The notes: generated by a model from the sequence alone, not told the origin. A stretch of DNA of 39,980 nt from Odoribacter lunatus (GCF_943193135.1 NZ_CALPCZ010000024.1:1-39980); one strand, 5' to 3'. Numbered from the stretch's first letter, positions 12,201 to 20,673 are shown. Numbers and translations: made by a program.

Positions 12201-12850
12201 TTGTAGATTATATATTGGATGGAAAACATAAAGATGCTAGCAATAAGTTATATATTTCGAGTGTGAATGCATGGGCAAAAGATGAATATAAAAATTCTGC
12301 AAATAATTCGGTAAAGGAAGCGGGGAATTGGGGATGGTTAAATGATTCTTATATGGTATTTACCAATAGATGGGTTGGTATGACTGGAGTTTCTCCAGCA
12401 GGTACCCATGTGGATTTAAAGGTAGGGTTGTGTTTCTCCATCTCTGTAAATCCGGGTAATCGAATTGAATTTGTGATGTTTGGTAAACTTCGTGATTCTC
12501 GAGATGTTGTGTTTGATAACAAAAATGTAGCGGATACTGCAGGGTCAATAAAATCTTCTCCCAATATATGTTATCTTCCATTTGATAGGATAACTTTAAC
12601 GACATCACAATTAATAGCGACGGGGATAGTCACTAAATTATCTGCAATTGGATATTGGAATATGGATAAACGTTATCCAGCTCAAAATCCTCAGAGTGAT
12701 TCTTATATAACGTTTACGAACAAATTTACAAGTGAAAGTAATCCAGCTATGTTAAATGGATATCATGCAAGAGCGGGGTATGATGTATTATTCCTCTATG
12801 TTGGAGGAACAGAGGGTAGGAATTCATTGATTGATTTTACTTGGCCTTGA
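6206..12850 (+). CDS. Giant secreted Ig/PKD-like repeat protein (2214 aa)
   Basis: I choose the ATG at 6206, not the in-frame TTG at 6185, because it gives a clean signal peptide (MKKILLFGIYILMTF...VEAQQ) and a start just after the upstream stop. Residues about 20-225 form a unique N-terminal domain with several Cys, unlike the repeats. Residues about 225-1770 are many Ig/PKD-like repeats with recurrent GC..D, TYTW and [YF]TVT strands. The last roughly 355 residues (from IPDAPLTDID) match the C-terminus of the upstream giant: I-x-L-x-W, RKWDPY, DSLEFYY, DTFGY, FPYIFDM, VTDFVDYI, EFVMFGKL. No T9SS sorting domain of known type is visible, although the gene sits in a T9SS cargo locus. It is probably an extracellular surface protein, a paralogue of the upstream gene. 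The export route is unknown. Confidence 0.88.
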   Translation: MKKILLFGIYILMTFCVEAQQKTCRDTTWTAPVENITKTFNNTGSFKTESMIWVMPRLNGNFIPTSNASCMRFYVALETEAVTTTVITPGVSPDIDMAGATDFTKCFLTFHDVGTVTTTQAIIALGNIDADGSSIGSSPVNTQFVDLGGLLGLSVEFRDFDFGTLSAENVSNNYNLHIVITYDCGGINEISDNLYPAGTWDYTDKIVDFTGGKITISVPDITANMCEGSILNVSTIATVSNADGAYTIALTDGGGTNTFNPSYATVSGDNIQIAQNCPAGDYKVKATVTDAGGNTADATFAFVVSAKPNITIVPTPAATICKDDALTLSITDSKNVAKQYAWSAVGTSTDVNIASHSTFSTTNGNYTAAPQGTMTYQAIARSDAGCLDTTQLQITVNEAPSATLAASKSTVCSGETITLTATVAAGQTADSWEWVNPSSAVTANTVNVTPVNTGTSPTTITYLVKSVKGTCKSADYTATVTVNPKPNISVTNQPTPQCEGSQIDLASATLGGTTGLTLTYYSNANCTNPTSNFQTVAFADSPKSFWVVGQNTTTGCSDTVELKATVNQSPAKPTISGPTEVCKGSNATLTVAGVAGVTYKWYNASNNQVGTGTSYTTPNLTAATSYTVEAEVAGGCKTRSDAYNIAINEIPTVTISTIADACAGTDVNVSATVTGGMTPYSNYVWSMTATGGGASFVVQSNSAQVLATLGKGLNTLELTVSDAKGCTATGSQTVEGGYIQGAGLTANPATFIEGTSSSLTLTAIGVSAGNAGAITGYSYNRVNPVPAHLGNTASATYNPPLPTASTKYQVVMTTAKGCKDSAEVEVKYTAKALAWSLLKGDTVCITDLSDGAVLRAKAMFGTTPYTYTWGSIPSAAGIQTKVAQGDSLVLTFNPMTATPGTYTIQVTLTDAESKTINQSVKLVIGATPDVKINGDASADLAVCLKSTLNLTASTSLTEGVSYLWKEPSTITAPTSATQSVATTTVNTVGTTYKVIATSVYGCVDSAARKVIVNDLPTVTLTADKGSVCPGGDASVEVTSGGADTEYSWTVGGVADGGGKSKTKSITTATQFKVQRKDDNGCIATADTTIQVYVPEKLNLSEDQIVCEASSNVTLTASGLTGGSYTWSSVPNDPTLGINGTTQSVTPTQTTTYYVDGTDVHGCTVERASIVVTVDKMPTLTLSKHELAACNSVNLSTVASTTSPGALKYGSSANFTSTISPTVNTPGTHTYYVRAENGVCKTAEDTIRVTVLNGPKLEVNSPLSVCEAGSVDLISGINWAQTTYPASSITYWTDPAASTNQLTTSVVSPTTSQTYYLKGASEGCDPVIKSVKVDIEIPNVMIAGDTIVCYQSGASTTLTASGVATYNWYNASAAVVSGAGITFTPTSIGDYTFAVEGTSITGCVDTATVTVHVVAKPEVTLTGTEKVCSNEMVTLVADTTGLTNGPFTYTWTNATQTTNNEATASFASTTVKTETVKVHVTDRYGCEGPDATLNIQVNGFEATLVAANGSINLPSGSPVAVGTTVTLTAGPMGNYEYEFLKVKTPTDSLIQGFGSANTLNFVVEEITTFKVLVRNTETNCIDSATITIGIEGTPLATILAIGDTVCAGEERAVLTTVLSPAGTTGVTYSWSQVGGATLPLIGSTNLDSLVVNTSTAAVGLYRFEVSINGGVSKDTADLLIGPGIELISFKALDSCSTAVHFAIETSNATKYDWINPYNGSIFCDAAALGSGCDKATAHFTTGTVSYKIAVIASNDNCSARFELEGNIGALPEVELAENCLALHKDSIFNLNVVNPKDFDYVWDVWESSDGTTWTTGSLSGASTNPTISGVMGDKDLQYIVTASSKSVAGCKGSDTAHIYRIPDAPLTDIDTIDDKRHIQLVWGNTDWADDYTVWSRKWDPYCLTGKDGNVYTAEATGTGITALSWAEPTMDSLEFYYVTANRTICSVEYKSFETDTFGYVRHIADATDTVYTNKGQSGIYAFPYIFDMHTRYGLTYVTDFVDYILDGKHKDASNKLYISSVNAWAKDEYKNSANNSVKEAGNWGWLNDSYMVFTNRWVGMTGVSPAGTHVDLKVGLCFSISVNPGNRIEFVMFGKLRDSRDVVFDNKNVADTAGSIKSSPNICYLPFDRITLTTSQLIATGIVTKLSAIGYWNMDKRYPAQNPQSDSYITFTNKFTSESNPAMLNGYHARAGYDVLFLYVGGTEGRNSLIDFTWP

Positions 12851-12909
12851 ATTCGTTAGAGAGATTTAATAGAAATAATAAAAATTAGAATCATATATAA
12901 TTTATACTA

Positions 12910-15900
12910 ATGAAAAGAGTTGTTATAATTTGCATCTTGCTGTTGGCAGTTTCGGGGCATTTATGGGCAATACCTCAAACAATGTATTTTCAGTTACCTT
13001 GTACAGGATCATGTTCTGCCGGTGATTATTCGAATATAAATTTAACGATACAGAGTACTCCTGTAATTACTAAAACGGCTTTTGGTGGGTCTTTTGATTT
13101 TTTTGATGCTGGTGGGTATTATTTTGCACAACTTGATTTAACGCATACTGACTATAATGCAGTATCATCAGGAACAACTATAGTATTATCTGTAGAATAT
13201 GGAGGGGTTAAATATTCTGGTACTTATAAAGCTGGAAATTTAAATCCTGATGATGGGAGTGACTTTTATACAGGATCTTGGGCACTACAACCTGAAATTC
13301 CAGATCCAACAATAACGGTGACGGGGGCTACTTTGTGTCAAGGAGCAACAGATAAAACAGTGACTGCAACAGTTGCGAATGCACCCGCTGGATATACTAT
13401 AGAATGGGGAAATGCTAATATAACGTCAGGAACTCCTGTTACAACAGGTAATATTGGAACGGGGCTTACTTCAGGTACTTATAATCTTACAGCTAAGTTG
13501 AAAAATGCTGATGGATCTTATGTAACAAATAAAAGTGGAGCGGTTGTTCAGGCAAATTATACTGTAAAAGTTAATGCCTTGCCGACAGTGACTATTACTC
13601 CAACAGAAGTCTGTGCTAATACAAAAACGACTTTGACTGCTAATCCGTCGGGAGCGACGTCGTATACATGGAGTGGTTTGGCTACTGGTACAGGTAGAAC
13701 CAAGGATGTAACTTTAACAACGGGAGGAAATGTTACGGTAGAGGTAACAAAAGATGGGTGTACGAATAGGGCGACACAGGCTATTACGGTAAATCCACAA
13801 CCTACAGTATCGATTACTCCTCCAGCCAAAACGGATTTTTGTGTGGGAGATAAATTGGACTTAACAGCGAGTGCATCAGGAGGAAGTGGTGCTCCTTATA
13901 CTTATACATGGAATCCTGCAGGAGGAACAACGGCTACGAAAAATGCAACGATTGCCAATGGAACGAATACGTTTACAGTTCAGGTGAAAGATCAGAAGAA
14001 CTGTGTAAGTAATGTATCAACAGCTGTAACAGTAACAGGTCATCAGGTAACGGCTGGGTTGACTGCAACAAATACAACTGTTTCCAATGGTGGTAGTACG
14101 ACTTTAACTGCAACCCCTACGGGTATTGGTTATACTTATACTTGGACTCCTTCTTCTGTAACAGGAACAGGGGCTAGTGTTAGTACAGGAGCTTTAACAG
14201 CCACAGAAACTTATACCGTAGTGGTAACTGATAATAATGGATGTAAAGGTACAGCGACTACAACTGTAAAGGTTTCGGGCGGAGCATTGACAGCTAAGCC
14301 GGAAGATCAAGATGTTTGTTCGGGAAATTTGCCGATATCATTAGATGCTGCTGCAAGTGGTGGCTCTGGAACTTATACATATTTGTGGACTGCTCCAGCA
14401 GGTGTAAATTTATCATCTACGACGGCGGCTGCTCCGACAGTAGCAAATACGTCTGATCCTGGAACATATACAGTACATTTAAAAGTAACAGATACAGGTA
14501 CTGGGGGTGTGGTTGAGAAAGATATAAATTTAGTGATTACAAAGACTCCGCAGTTGAGTGGTGAATTGGCTAATCCAGCATCTATTACGTCTGGAGAGTC
14601 TTCTCAGTTGAGTGTGATTGTAGATCCATCTACTACTCCATTAACTTGGTCTGGTGGTCCGCTTGTATCTTCGACAGGAGCGAGTGTGCAGACAGGAACG
14701 CTAAACAGTACAACAACTTATACTGTGGAAGCTAAGAATGGGAAATGTAGTGCTACGAAAAACGTGACGGTAAATGTCGAAGGAGTGCCTGGTGTTCCGA
14801 CTTTGTCATGGGAGATTACTGAAAAAGTATGTCAATATCCGGGAGAAACGAGAACAATTACTTTAAAGGTTACAGGGGGCACAGCGGGGATGAAATATAG
14901 TTATGTATTATCTGCACCAGATGGTTCTGTTGCTATGACAGTAAATCAGGAAACAAACACATCATGGACATATATTGTGACTACGGATAAAAAAGGAATA
15001 TATGAATTGTCTAAATTTGAGGCTTCTTTAGCTGGTGGAACTACAGTGACGGGGAATATTTCTCCTAGTCAGAATATTGATGCTGAATTCTATAAAGTGC
15101 CTTTGGTGTATGCTCATGGTGTAGTGCAGAATTCTACGTTGGAGCATTGTGAAGGGGATGAATTGATTTTATCAGGAAGTGGTGATGATGCTGAATATAC
15201 GTGGAATAATGGAGTACAAAATGGTCAGCCTTTTATTCCGACAACATCGGGAATATATGAGGTAACCGGAACGAATGGATATGGATGTTCTGCAACCGAT
15301 CAAGTGATGGTAAATGTAAATCCGAAACCGACGTTGAGTTTGTCAGTTCAAGGAACGGAAATATGTCCGGGAGAGTCTGTAATTTTAGATGCAACAGCAG
15401 ACTTAGGAGCAGAGGTAACATGGAATAACGGAGTACAGAATGGAGTACCTTTTCAACCGGCCTTGACTGGGGTATACACGGCAACGGCAACAGCGAAAAA
15501 CGGATGTACGGTGACAAAGGATACCATTGTGGTAGTGAAAGAAAAACCGGTAATTGTTCGTCATTCAAAGAATCCGCGAAATATAGCTATTGGAAAGGAT
15601 GTTTATTTTGCTGTAACAGCAACAGGTTCGGGGCCTTTGACTTATGAGTGGTATCGTAAGGAAAATGGTGATTGGTCTCCATTAAGTGATAATAGTGTAA
15701 GTTTACCGACTATAAGCGGAACAACAACGGATTCGTTGGTTTTAAAGACGCTACCGGAAAGTTGGGATGGTTCTGAATTTAAAGTTGTGGTTGCGAATGA
15801 TTGTGATACAACTTCCATGGTTTTTGAACTGGGGGTAAAAGAGTGTTTTGAGATTGAAATTGTGTTATTGATGCAGGAGGGGATTATAGAGGATACTGAT

Positions 15901-17619
15901 CCTTCAAATAAAATAGATGGTTGGTATTGTCGGGGAAGGCAGATTGCTTTGCGGGCTGTGTTGAGTTCTCCTGAGGGCTATGAAATAGAAAATGCACACT
16001 ATAGGTGGACGATTGACGGATTGGAATTACCGGAGGAGCATTTTGAGTTGGAAACGGATACTTGTGTATTAACATGGATTCCAGAGTTTCAGGAAGATGA
16101 TATTGTTGTGAAGGTATGTGGTTATAGTGATGGTGCTTGTGAAGAGGTATGTGCACACTATTTGCGTTTGAAAGCTCGTGAATTTGAGGAGGTTTCATTG
16201 AATTTATTGACTTCTGTGGATCCAGAACATCGCTTCTGTCCGGGAGATACGGTTGATTTCTGGATTGCAGCGAAGAATGTAGGTGATTCTGCTCATGTTG
16301 ATTGGTACAATGATGTATTTCATTTACCGATACAGACTTCTTCAAGAAATGAATTATTGAGTTATTCTGAGAGAAAGGTAACATTGGTAATGGGACAGGA
16401 AGATACATGGATGAGAGTAATAGTGACTCCTTCTAAAGAAGTTTGTACGGAATTGCCGGAATATGTAGATACTGTATTTTTAGGAAAGAAAGCATGGGTA
16501 ACACCTAGTTTGGAGATTATTAATAACATAGAAGATACATTGGCTTGTAGAGGAGACCGGATATTATTTACTGCTGTTTATGAAAATGCAGGAACTAATC
16601 CAACATTTAATTGGCGTAAGGATGTGTGGGATTGGGGACATACTCAGTTTGTCGAAGCAACTTTGGACGACAAGGATATGTGGTTGAAGTGTTGGTTGAT
16701 TCCGGGGAATGATGTATGCTATGATGGTAAAGTATTGGTAGATTCTATGGTAATTCGGGTATTGGAGAAACCAGCAGTGACGATTTTCTCTGATTTGAGA
16801 GATAAAGGACCTGGAGATGAAATTATTATTGAGTCGGAAGTTATAGGTATGCCTACAAATGCTCACTATACATGGTATTTGAATTATGATTATGTATTGA
16901 ATGATAGTGATTATCCGGAGTATATTTCTGATAAATTAGCTCAAGGAGATGTGATTATATGTGGAGTGAAAGGAGAAAGAATCTGTACTTCAGAAGTTTT
17001 ATCAAATGAATTAGTTATCAGTTTTGGTGACCAGGGTAGGGATACAATGATTACAATTTATCAAGGTGAAAGAATTCATAATTTGAATATGCGAAGAAAA
17101 GGTGATACTGATTCTAGAATTTTCCGAATCACAGCAGATGGTTATCCAAGATGGGGTGTTGGTTCGATGAATTTCAATGGATATTTTGATTATACACCAA
17201 ATGCTGGATTTGTTGGATCGGATGTCGTGAAGTATGAAGTGGTTGATAAATTTGATCAAACGAAGATAGAAACGGGGTATATTTACATTAGTGTTTTGGA
17301 TAGAAAGAGATTCTTTATACCTAATATTATCACACCGAATGGTGACGGATTGAATGATACATGGCAGTTGGATTTCTTAGCTGATTATCCGGAGCATTAC
17401 ATTCGGGTTTATAATCGGGATGGAATAGTGGTATTTGAAGCCAAGAATTATCAAAATGATTGGGATGGTACTGGAAAAGCAACTAGTGGATATGTTTCTC
17501 ATTTTAATTTACCTAACGGGATCTATACTTATGTCATAGATTTAGGTAATAAAGAAATATTGAAAAATTGGTTGGAGATACGTCGCGATATGAATAGGGG
17601 AAAGTATAAATATTATTAG
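12910..17619 (+). CDS. Giant repeat protein with T9SS type B (CHU_C) sorting domain (1569 aa)
   Basis: It starts with a signal peptide (MKRVVIICILLLAVSGHLWA), then a unique domain to about residue 135, then Ig/PKD-like repeats to about residue 980. A stretch of larger, more acidic domains follows (about 980-1370) with Cys pairs and [HN]xxW strands. A cadherin/Big-like module with FDYTPNAGFVGSD is near 1417. The C-terminus (about 1467-1560) is a classic gliding-motility-type CHU_C domain: IPNIITPNGDGLNDTW, a VYNRDG strand, a DWDGTG motif, and a final NGIYTY strand. Proteins of this family (SprB is the known example) are exported by the T9SS and need a SprF-like partner, which is the next gene. 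It is predicted to be the anchored or filament-forming cargo of this locus. The 59-base gap after the previous gene fits one operon. Confidence 0.92.
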   Translation: MKRVVIICILLLAVSGHLWAIPQTMYFQLPCTGSCSAGDYSNINLTIQSTPVITKTAFGGSFDFFDAGGYYFAQLDLTHTDYNAVSSGTTIVLSVEYGGVKYSGTYKAGNLNPDDGSDFYTGSWALQPEIPDPTITVTGATLCQGATDKTVTATVANAPAGYTIEWGNANITSGTPVTTGNIGTGLTSGTYNLTAKLKNADGSYVTNKSGAVVQANYTVKVNALPTVTITPTEVCANTKTTLTANPSGATSYTWSGLATGTGRTKDVTLTTGGNVTVEVTKDGCTNRATQAITVNPQPTVSITPPAKTDFCVGDKLDLTASASGGSGAPYTYTWNPAGGTTATKNATIANGTNTFTVQVKDQKNCVSNVSTAVTVTGHQVTAGLTATNTTVSNGGSTTLTATPTGIGYTYTWTPSSVTGTGASVSTGALTATETYTVVVTDNNGCKGTATTTVKVSGGALTAKPEDQDVCSGNLPISLDAAASGGSGTYTYLWTAPAGVNLSSTTAAAPTVANTSDPGTYTVHLKVTDTGTGGVVEKDINLVITKTPQLSGELANPASITSGESSQLSVIVDPSTTPLTWSGGPLVSSTGASVQTGTLNSTTTYTVEAKNGKCSATKNVTVNVEGVPGVPTLSWEITEKVCQYPGETRTITLKVTGGTAGMKYSYVLSAPDGSVAMTVNQETNTSWTYIVTTDKKGIYELSKFEASLAGGTTVTGNISPSQNIDAEFYKVPLVYAHGVVQNSTLEHCEGDELILSGSGDDAEYTWNNGVQNGQPFIPTTSGIYEVTGTNGYGCSATDQVMVNVNPKPTLSLSVQGTEICPGESVILDATADLGAEVTWNNGVQNGVPFQPALTGVYTATATAKNGCTVTKDTIVVVKEKPVIVRHSKNPRNIAIGKDVYFAVTATGSGPLTYEWYRKENGDWSPLSDNSVSLPTISGTTTDSLVLKTLPESWDGSEFKVVVANDCDTTSMVFELGVKECFEIEIVLLMQEGIIEDTDPSNKIDGWYCRGRQIALRAVLSSPEGYEIENAHYRWTIDGLELPEEHFELETDTCVLTWIPEFQEDDIVVKVCGYSDGACEEVCAHYLRLKAREFEEVSLNLLTSVDPEHRFCPGDTVDFWIAAKNVGDSAHVDWYNDVFHLPIQTSSRNELLSYSERKVTLVMGQEDTWMRVIVTPSKEVCTELPEYVDTVFLGKKAWVTPSLEIINNIEDTLACRGDRILFTAVYENAGTNPTFNWRKDVWDWGHTQFVEATLDDKDMWLKCWLIPGNDVCYDGKVLVDSMVIRVLEKPAVTIFSDLRDKGPGDEIIIESEVIGMPTNAHYTWYLNYDYVLNDSDYPEYISDKLAQGDVIICGVKGERICTSEVLSNELVISFGDQGRDTMITIYQGERIHNLNMRRKGDTDSRIFRITADGYPRWGVGSMNFNGYFDYTPNAGFVGSDVVKYEVVDKFDQTKIETGYIYISVLDRKRFFIPNIITPNGDGLNDTWQLDFLADYPEHYIRVYNRDGIVVFEAKNYQNDWDGTGKATSGYVSHFNLPNGIYTYVIDLGNKEILKNWLEIRRDMNRGKYKYY
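15133..15549 (+). repeat. Tandem pair of near-identical Ig-like repeats
   Basis: Two consecutive domains share a WNNGVQNGxPFxP core, a TG[IV]Y strand and a closing GC. The DNA is also close: the TGGAATAA-C/T-GGAGTACA segment recurs near 15201 and 15420. This is recent tandem duplication within the CHU_C protein gene. Confidence 0.75.
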
Positions 17620-17692
17620 TAGTTACTTTTAACTTAAAAATTGAAGTGATTGGAGAATTTTGCTTTAAATTGCGCCTTTATAAAATAGTGGT

Positions 17693-18628
17693 ATGAGATT
17701 TTTAATTACGGGAATATTAATATTAATAAGCATATTGGGCTTTTCGCAAAGTAGCGTGTTAAGATTTACGGATTATGGGCTAACCCAACCGTTAATAAAT
17801 CCGGCATGTATGGGCGTGGAAGAGGGAATAAATGGTTTATTACTTTACAGGAGCCGTTTTGAGAAGTCAGATTATTGGCCTTCTACAGGTGCTTTTAATA
17901 TAAATTCAATGATAAAAAATAAAAATTTAGGAGGGGGATTATCATTGATATTTGATAAGTATGGACCATATCAAAAGTTATTTGCTTACGTTGCAGGAAG
18001 TTATAAATTGAAAGTGAATGAAGGAAAATATCTTTTTTTCGGATTGCAGGCTGGATTAAATTATGTTTCCAATGCAGGAAATTATCAGATGGCGGACGAA
18101 GAAATTATTTTCTCGGATAATTATAGTCAGCCGAATTTTGGATTTGGTTTACACTTTCAAGCAGATAAGTATTATCTTGGTTTTGCAATTCCTGAATTCA
18201 AGTATAATACGATTGATGAACAGGGAAATAAAATCAATTCGATGATTTCGGACATGTTGCGTATGTTTTTATATGGAGGCTATCGTTTTAGTTTAAGTGA
18301 AAATGCGAAGTTGGAGCCTTACCTATATCTGACTTATTCCGGTCAGGAAAGCACTCAGCTTGATTTAGGTGCAAAATTGATTTATAGGGAGGGTTTTATT
18401 TTTGGTGTCCAGTATCGTACGGAACAAGCTTTCGCTGCAATGGCCAGGGTAAAGTTGATTGATGAGTTGTGGTTGGGATATTCATTTGAAGGAAATAGTT
18501 CGGATGTAGATAATAATTTCAATAGTGTACAGGAGATTTCTTTAACATTCAGTTTTGGAAAGAAAAAAGAGAAAAGTGCTCCAACACAAGAGAATTATGA
18601 AGATATAAATTCAATTCGATATTTTTAA
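17693..18628 (+). CDS. PorP/SprF family type IX secretion outer-membrane protein
   Basis: A 311-aa protein with a signal peptide (MRFLITGILILISILGFSQ). The mature N-terminus contains the PorP/SprF signature LTQPLINPACMGVEEG. The rest is amphipathic beta-strands typical of an outer-membrane barrel (LLYRSRF, GGGLSLIFDKYGPY, YLGFAIPEF, LFFGLQAGLNY), ending in ISLTFSFGKKKE and a short polar tail. Members of the family either belong to the core T9SS ring (PorP, with PorK/L/M/N) or act as dedicated partners of one CHU_C-type cargo (SprF for SprB). The position directly after a CHU_C gene, away from porKLMN, favours the SprF-like role. The 73-base gap upstream and 27-base gap downstream fit the same operon. 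Confidence 0.92.
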   Translation: MRFLITGILILISILGFSQSSVLRFTDYGLTQPLINPACMGVEEGINGLLLYRSRFEKSDYWPSTGAFNINSMIKNKNLGGGLSLIFDKYGPYQKLFAYVAGSYKLKVNEGKYLFFGLQAGLNYVSNAGNYQMADEEIIFSDNYSQPNFGFGLHFQADKYYLGFAIPEFKYNTIDEQGNKINSMISDMLRMFLYGGYRFSLSENAKLEPYLYLTYSGQESTQLDLGAKLIYREGFIFGVQYRTEQAFAAMARVKLIDELWLGYSFEGNSSDVDNNFNSVQEISLTFSFGKKKEKSAPTQENYEDINSIRYF

Positions 18629-18655
18629 ATTTCATATAAACGAAATAGTTCATTT

Positions 18656-20656
18656 ATGAAATTAGGGGTTATAATAATCGTATTGCTTTCGTGGGAATTT
18701 GTTGTAGGACAGAATAGAGCGGAGCGTTTATTTGAGAGAGGAGATTATTTGGGTGCATTAAAATTATATCAAAAGGAGTTAGAAAATCCATCTCAAGAGG
18801 GAAATACCAACCAAATAAGAGCTCGAATGGCTAATTGTTTTTTCCATTTGAATGATGTGGTTCGGGCAGGTCAAGTTTACAAATCGTTAAATCAAGACAT
18901 TTTAGGGGGAGAGGATTTGTTGTATTATGCTATAACATTACAGCGTTCTGGCGAATATAATAAGGCATTGGATATAGCAGATCTTGCAGAAGGAGTGGGA
19001 TGTGATGAAATTGCTTTAGAACGTCTAAAGGCATCTTGTGAATTTGCAAAAGAAGTTGCGAAAGAAAAGCCATTGTATACTGCTAATAAAACAAATGTGG
19101 ATTTTGGTGGTTTTTCTTCAGGTGTCACTTATTATAAAGGCAAGGGTGTTATTCTTGCTGCACCGGGGACAGGGGAAGATGCAATGAAAGATACGAGAGG
19201 TTATAAATCGGTTCGTTTATATAACGCTATGTTTTCTGCAGATGGGAAGGGAGGGCGTTTAATGCCTTTTGCTGATGAGTTAGTTGATAAGTATCATATA
19301 GGAGCAGTAACGTTTACAAAGAATTTTGACCGTATATATTATTCAAAGACGATTTTGAAAAAAGACGGTACCAGTATTTTGAAATTGATGACGGCTGAAA
19401 ATAGGAATGGAAAGTGGGAGAATAATAGAGAGTTGAGTATCAACTCGGAGGATTATTCTTGTGCACACCCTTGTCTATTTCGGGATTCATTGTTGTTTTT
19501 TGTATCAGATATGCCAGGGGGAAATGGAGGGAAAGATATTTATATGATGGAGATTGATGGAGAGGTATGTGGAGAAATTCAGAATTTAGGTGATGTTATT
19601 AATACCTCTGATGATGAATTGTTTCCTTTTATTGATGATAGTGGAAAATTATATTTTGCATCGAATGGTCATGTCGGTTTAGGTGGATTGGATGTATTTG
19701 TATCAGAAATGTTGGATGATGGAAGTTGGTCTGAACCGAAAAATATGGGACGTCCAGTGAATTCATCTATGGATGACTTTGCTTTAGTATTTAAAGATAC
19801 AAAATGTAGTGAGGGATATGTATCAACGAATAGAGGGGGTACGGGATATAATGATTTTCTTTTTTCTTTGAAGTTGTTACCTAGTCGTAAAGTGGAACAA
19901 CCGAAAGAAGAGAAAGTGGTAGTGCCGGAAAAGGAAATGTTTGCAGTTGATTATCGTTATGCTATTCAAGTAGGTGCTTTTCGTAATCCGGTACCTCGTG
20001 TATATTATGAAAATTTTCAGAATGTGAAAGTGTATTTGGGATATGATAATATATATCGTTATACGGTAGGAGAGTATCCTGATGAAGCTCTTGCTAATAG
20101 AGATTTGTCTGGAGTTAGAAAATATGTGGATGATGCTTTTGTGATGAATGTAGAACGCTATGTTGCAGAAAAAAAGATACAACATGACATTAGTGGAGAT
20201 AAGATAAGTGATGATGAACTTTTGTTAATTCGGTTGAAAAAATTTGAAATACAGAAAAAGTTGGAATTGGCACGTAAGAGTCAGAAAGAAAAGGTTAAAT
20301 TGCCAAATCGCAGGTATATTGACAAACCACGGGAATCAGAAATTAGATGGATGGAAAGTGGGTATACGGTTGTATTGATGCCTACCAATCAGGTATTGGA
20401 TATGCAGGTATTTGAGGGTATTGATGATGTGGATATTTATGCAATGGCAGATGGTTCTTACATGTATTGCAGTGGAATGTATGCAGATAAAAATAGAGCG
20501 GAAGATAGTTTGCAAAACATAAGAAGGAAAGGTTTTAAAAATGCCTATGTATTAAATACAAATGATTATTCGACATCAGGACAGACGTCGTCGGGGACAA
20601 GGCCTATTGGTAGAAGAGAGGCACAAGTGCTAAAAGATTTGTTGGAAAGAAATTAA
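18656..20656 (+). CDS. PorE-like periplasmic protein: TPR, PD40 beta-propeller, two SPOR-like domains
   Basis: A 666-aa protein with a signal peptide (MKLGVIIIVLLSWEFVVGQ). Residues about 20-130 are TPR-like (LFERGDYLGALKLYQKEL). Residues about 145-410 are a PD40/WD40-like propeller with the repeated pattern ..LYFASNG..GLGGLDVFVSE..WSEPKNMG. PorE-type proteins normally follow with a carboxypeptidase-regulatory-like domain and an OmpA domain that holds the T9SS to peptidoglycan. Neither is seen here. Instead residues about 434-510 look like a SPOR domain (YAIQVGAFRNP...YRYTVGEYPDEALA...AFVMN), and about 567-642 like a second, more divergent one (YTVVLMP...YCSGMYADKNRAEDSLQNIRRKGFKNAYVL). A basic, Lys-rich linker separates them. 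SPOR domains bind denuded glycan strands, so it may anchor the surface complex to the cell wall. It is the last gene before the hairpin at 20674. Confidence 0.82.
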   Translation: MKLGVIIIVLLSWEFVVGQNRAERLFERGDYLGALKLYQKELENPSQEGNTNQIRARMANCFFHLNDVVRAGQVYKSLNQDILGGEDLLYYAITLQRSGEYNKALDIADLAEGVGCDEIALERLKASCEFAKEVAKEKPLYTANKTNVDFGGFSSGVTYYKGKGVILAAPGTGEDAMKDTRGYKSVRLYNAMFSADGKGGRLMPFADELVDKYHIGAVTFTKNFDRIYYSKTILKKDGTSILKLMTAENRNGKWENNRELSINSEDYSCAHPCLFRDSLLFFVSDMPGGNGGKDIYMMEIDGEVCGEIQNLGDVINTSDDELFPFIDDSGKLYFASNGHVGLGGLDVFVSEMLDDGSWSEPKNMGRPVNSSMDDFALVFKDTKCSEGYVSTNRGGTGYNDFLFSLKLLPSRKVEQPKEEKVVVPEKEMFAVDYRYAIQVGAFRNPVPRVYYENFQNVKVYLGYDNIYRYTVGEYPDEALANRDLSGVRKYVDDAFVMNVERYVAEKKIQHDISGDKISDDELLLIRLKKFEIQKKLELARKSQKEKVKLPNRRYIDKPRESEIRWMESGYTVVLMPTNQVLDMQVFEGIDDVDIYAMADGSYMYCSGMYADKNRAEDSLQNIRRKGFKNAYVLNTNDYSTSGQTSSGTRPIGRREAQVLKDLLERN

Positions 20657-20673
20657 TAAATTGTTTATTTATG

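Noticed and set aside
12851-12909. Separate promoter or terminator between the second and third giants
   Set aside because: The 59 bases are AT-rich with no hairpin and no TAnnTTTG match in a sensible position.
15884-16408. Open - strand frame of 174 codons inside the CHU_C protein gene (and similar ones at 6854-7222 and 15233-15568)
   Set aside because: They lie wholly within a clear coding region on the other strand, have low-complexity His/Pro/Ser/Arg/Cys-rich translations, and show no domain or signal peptide.
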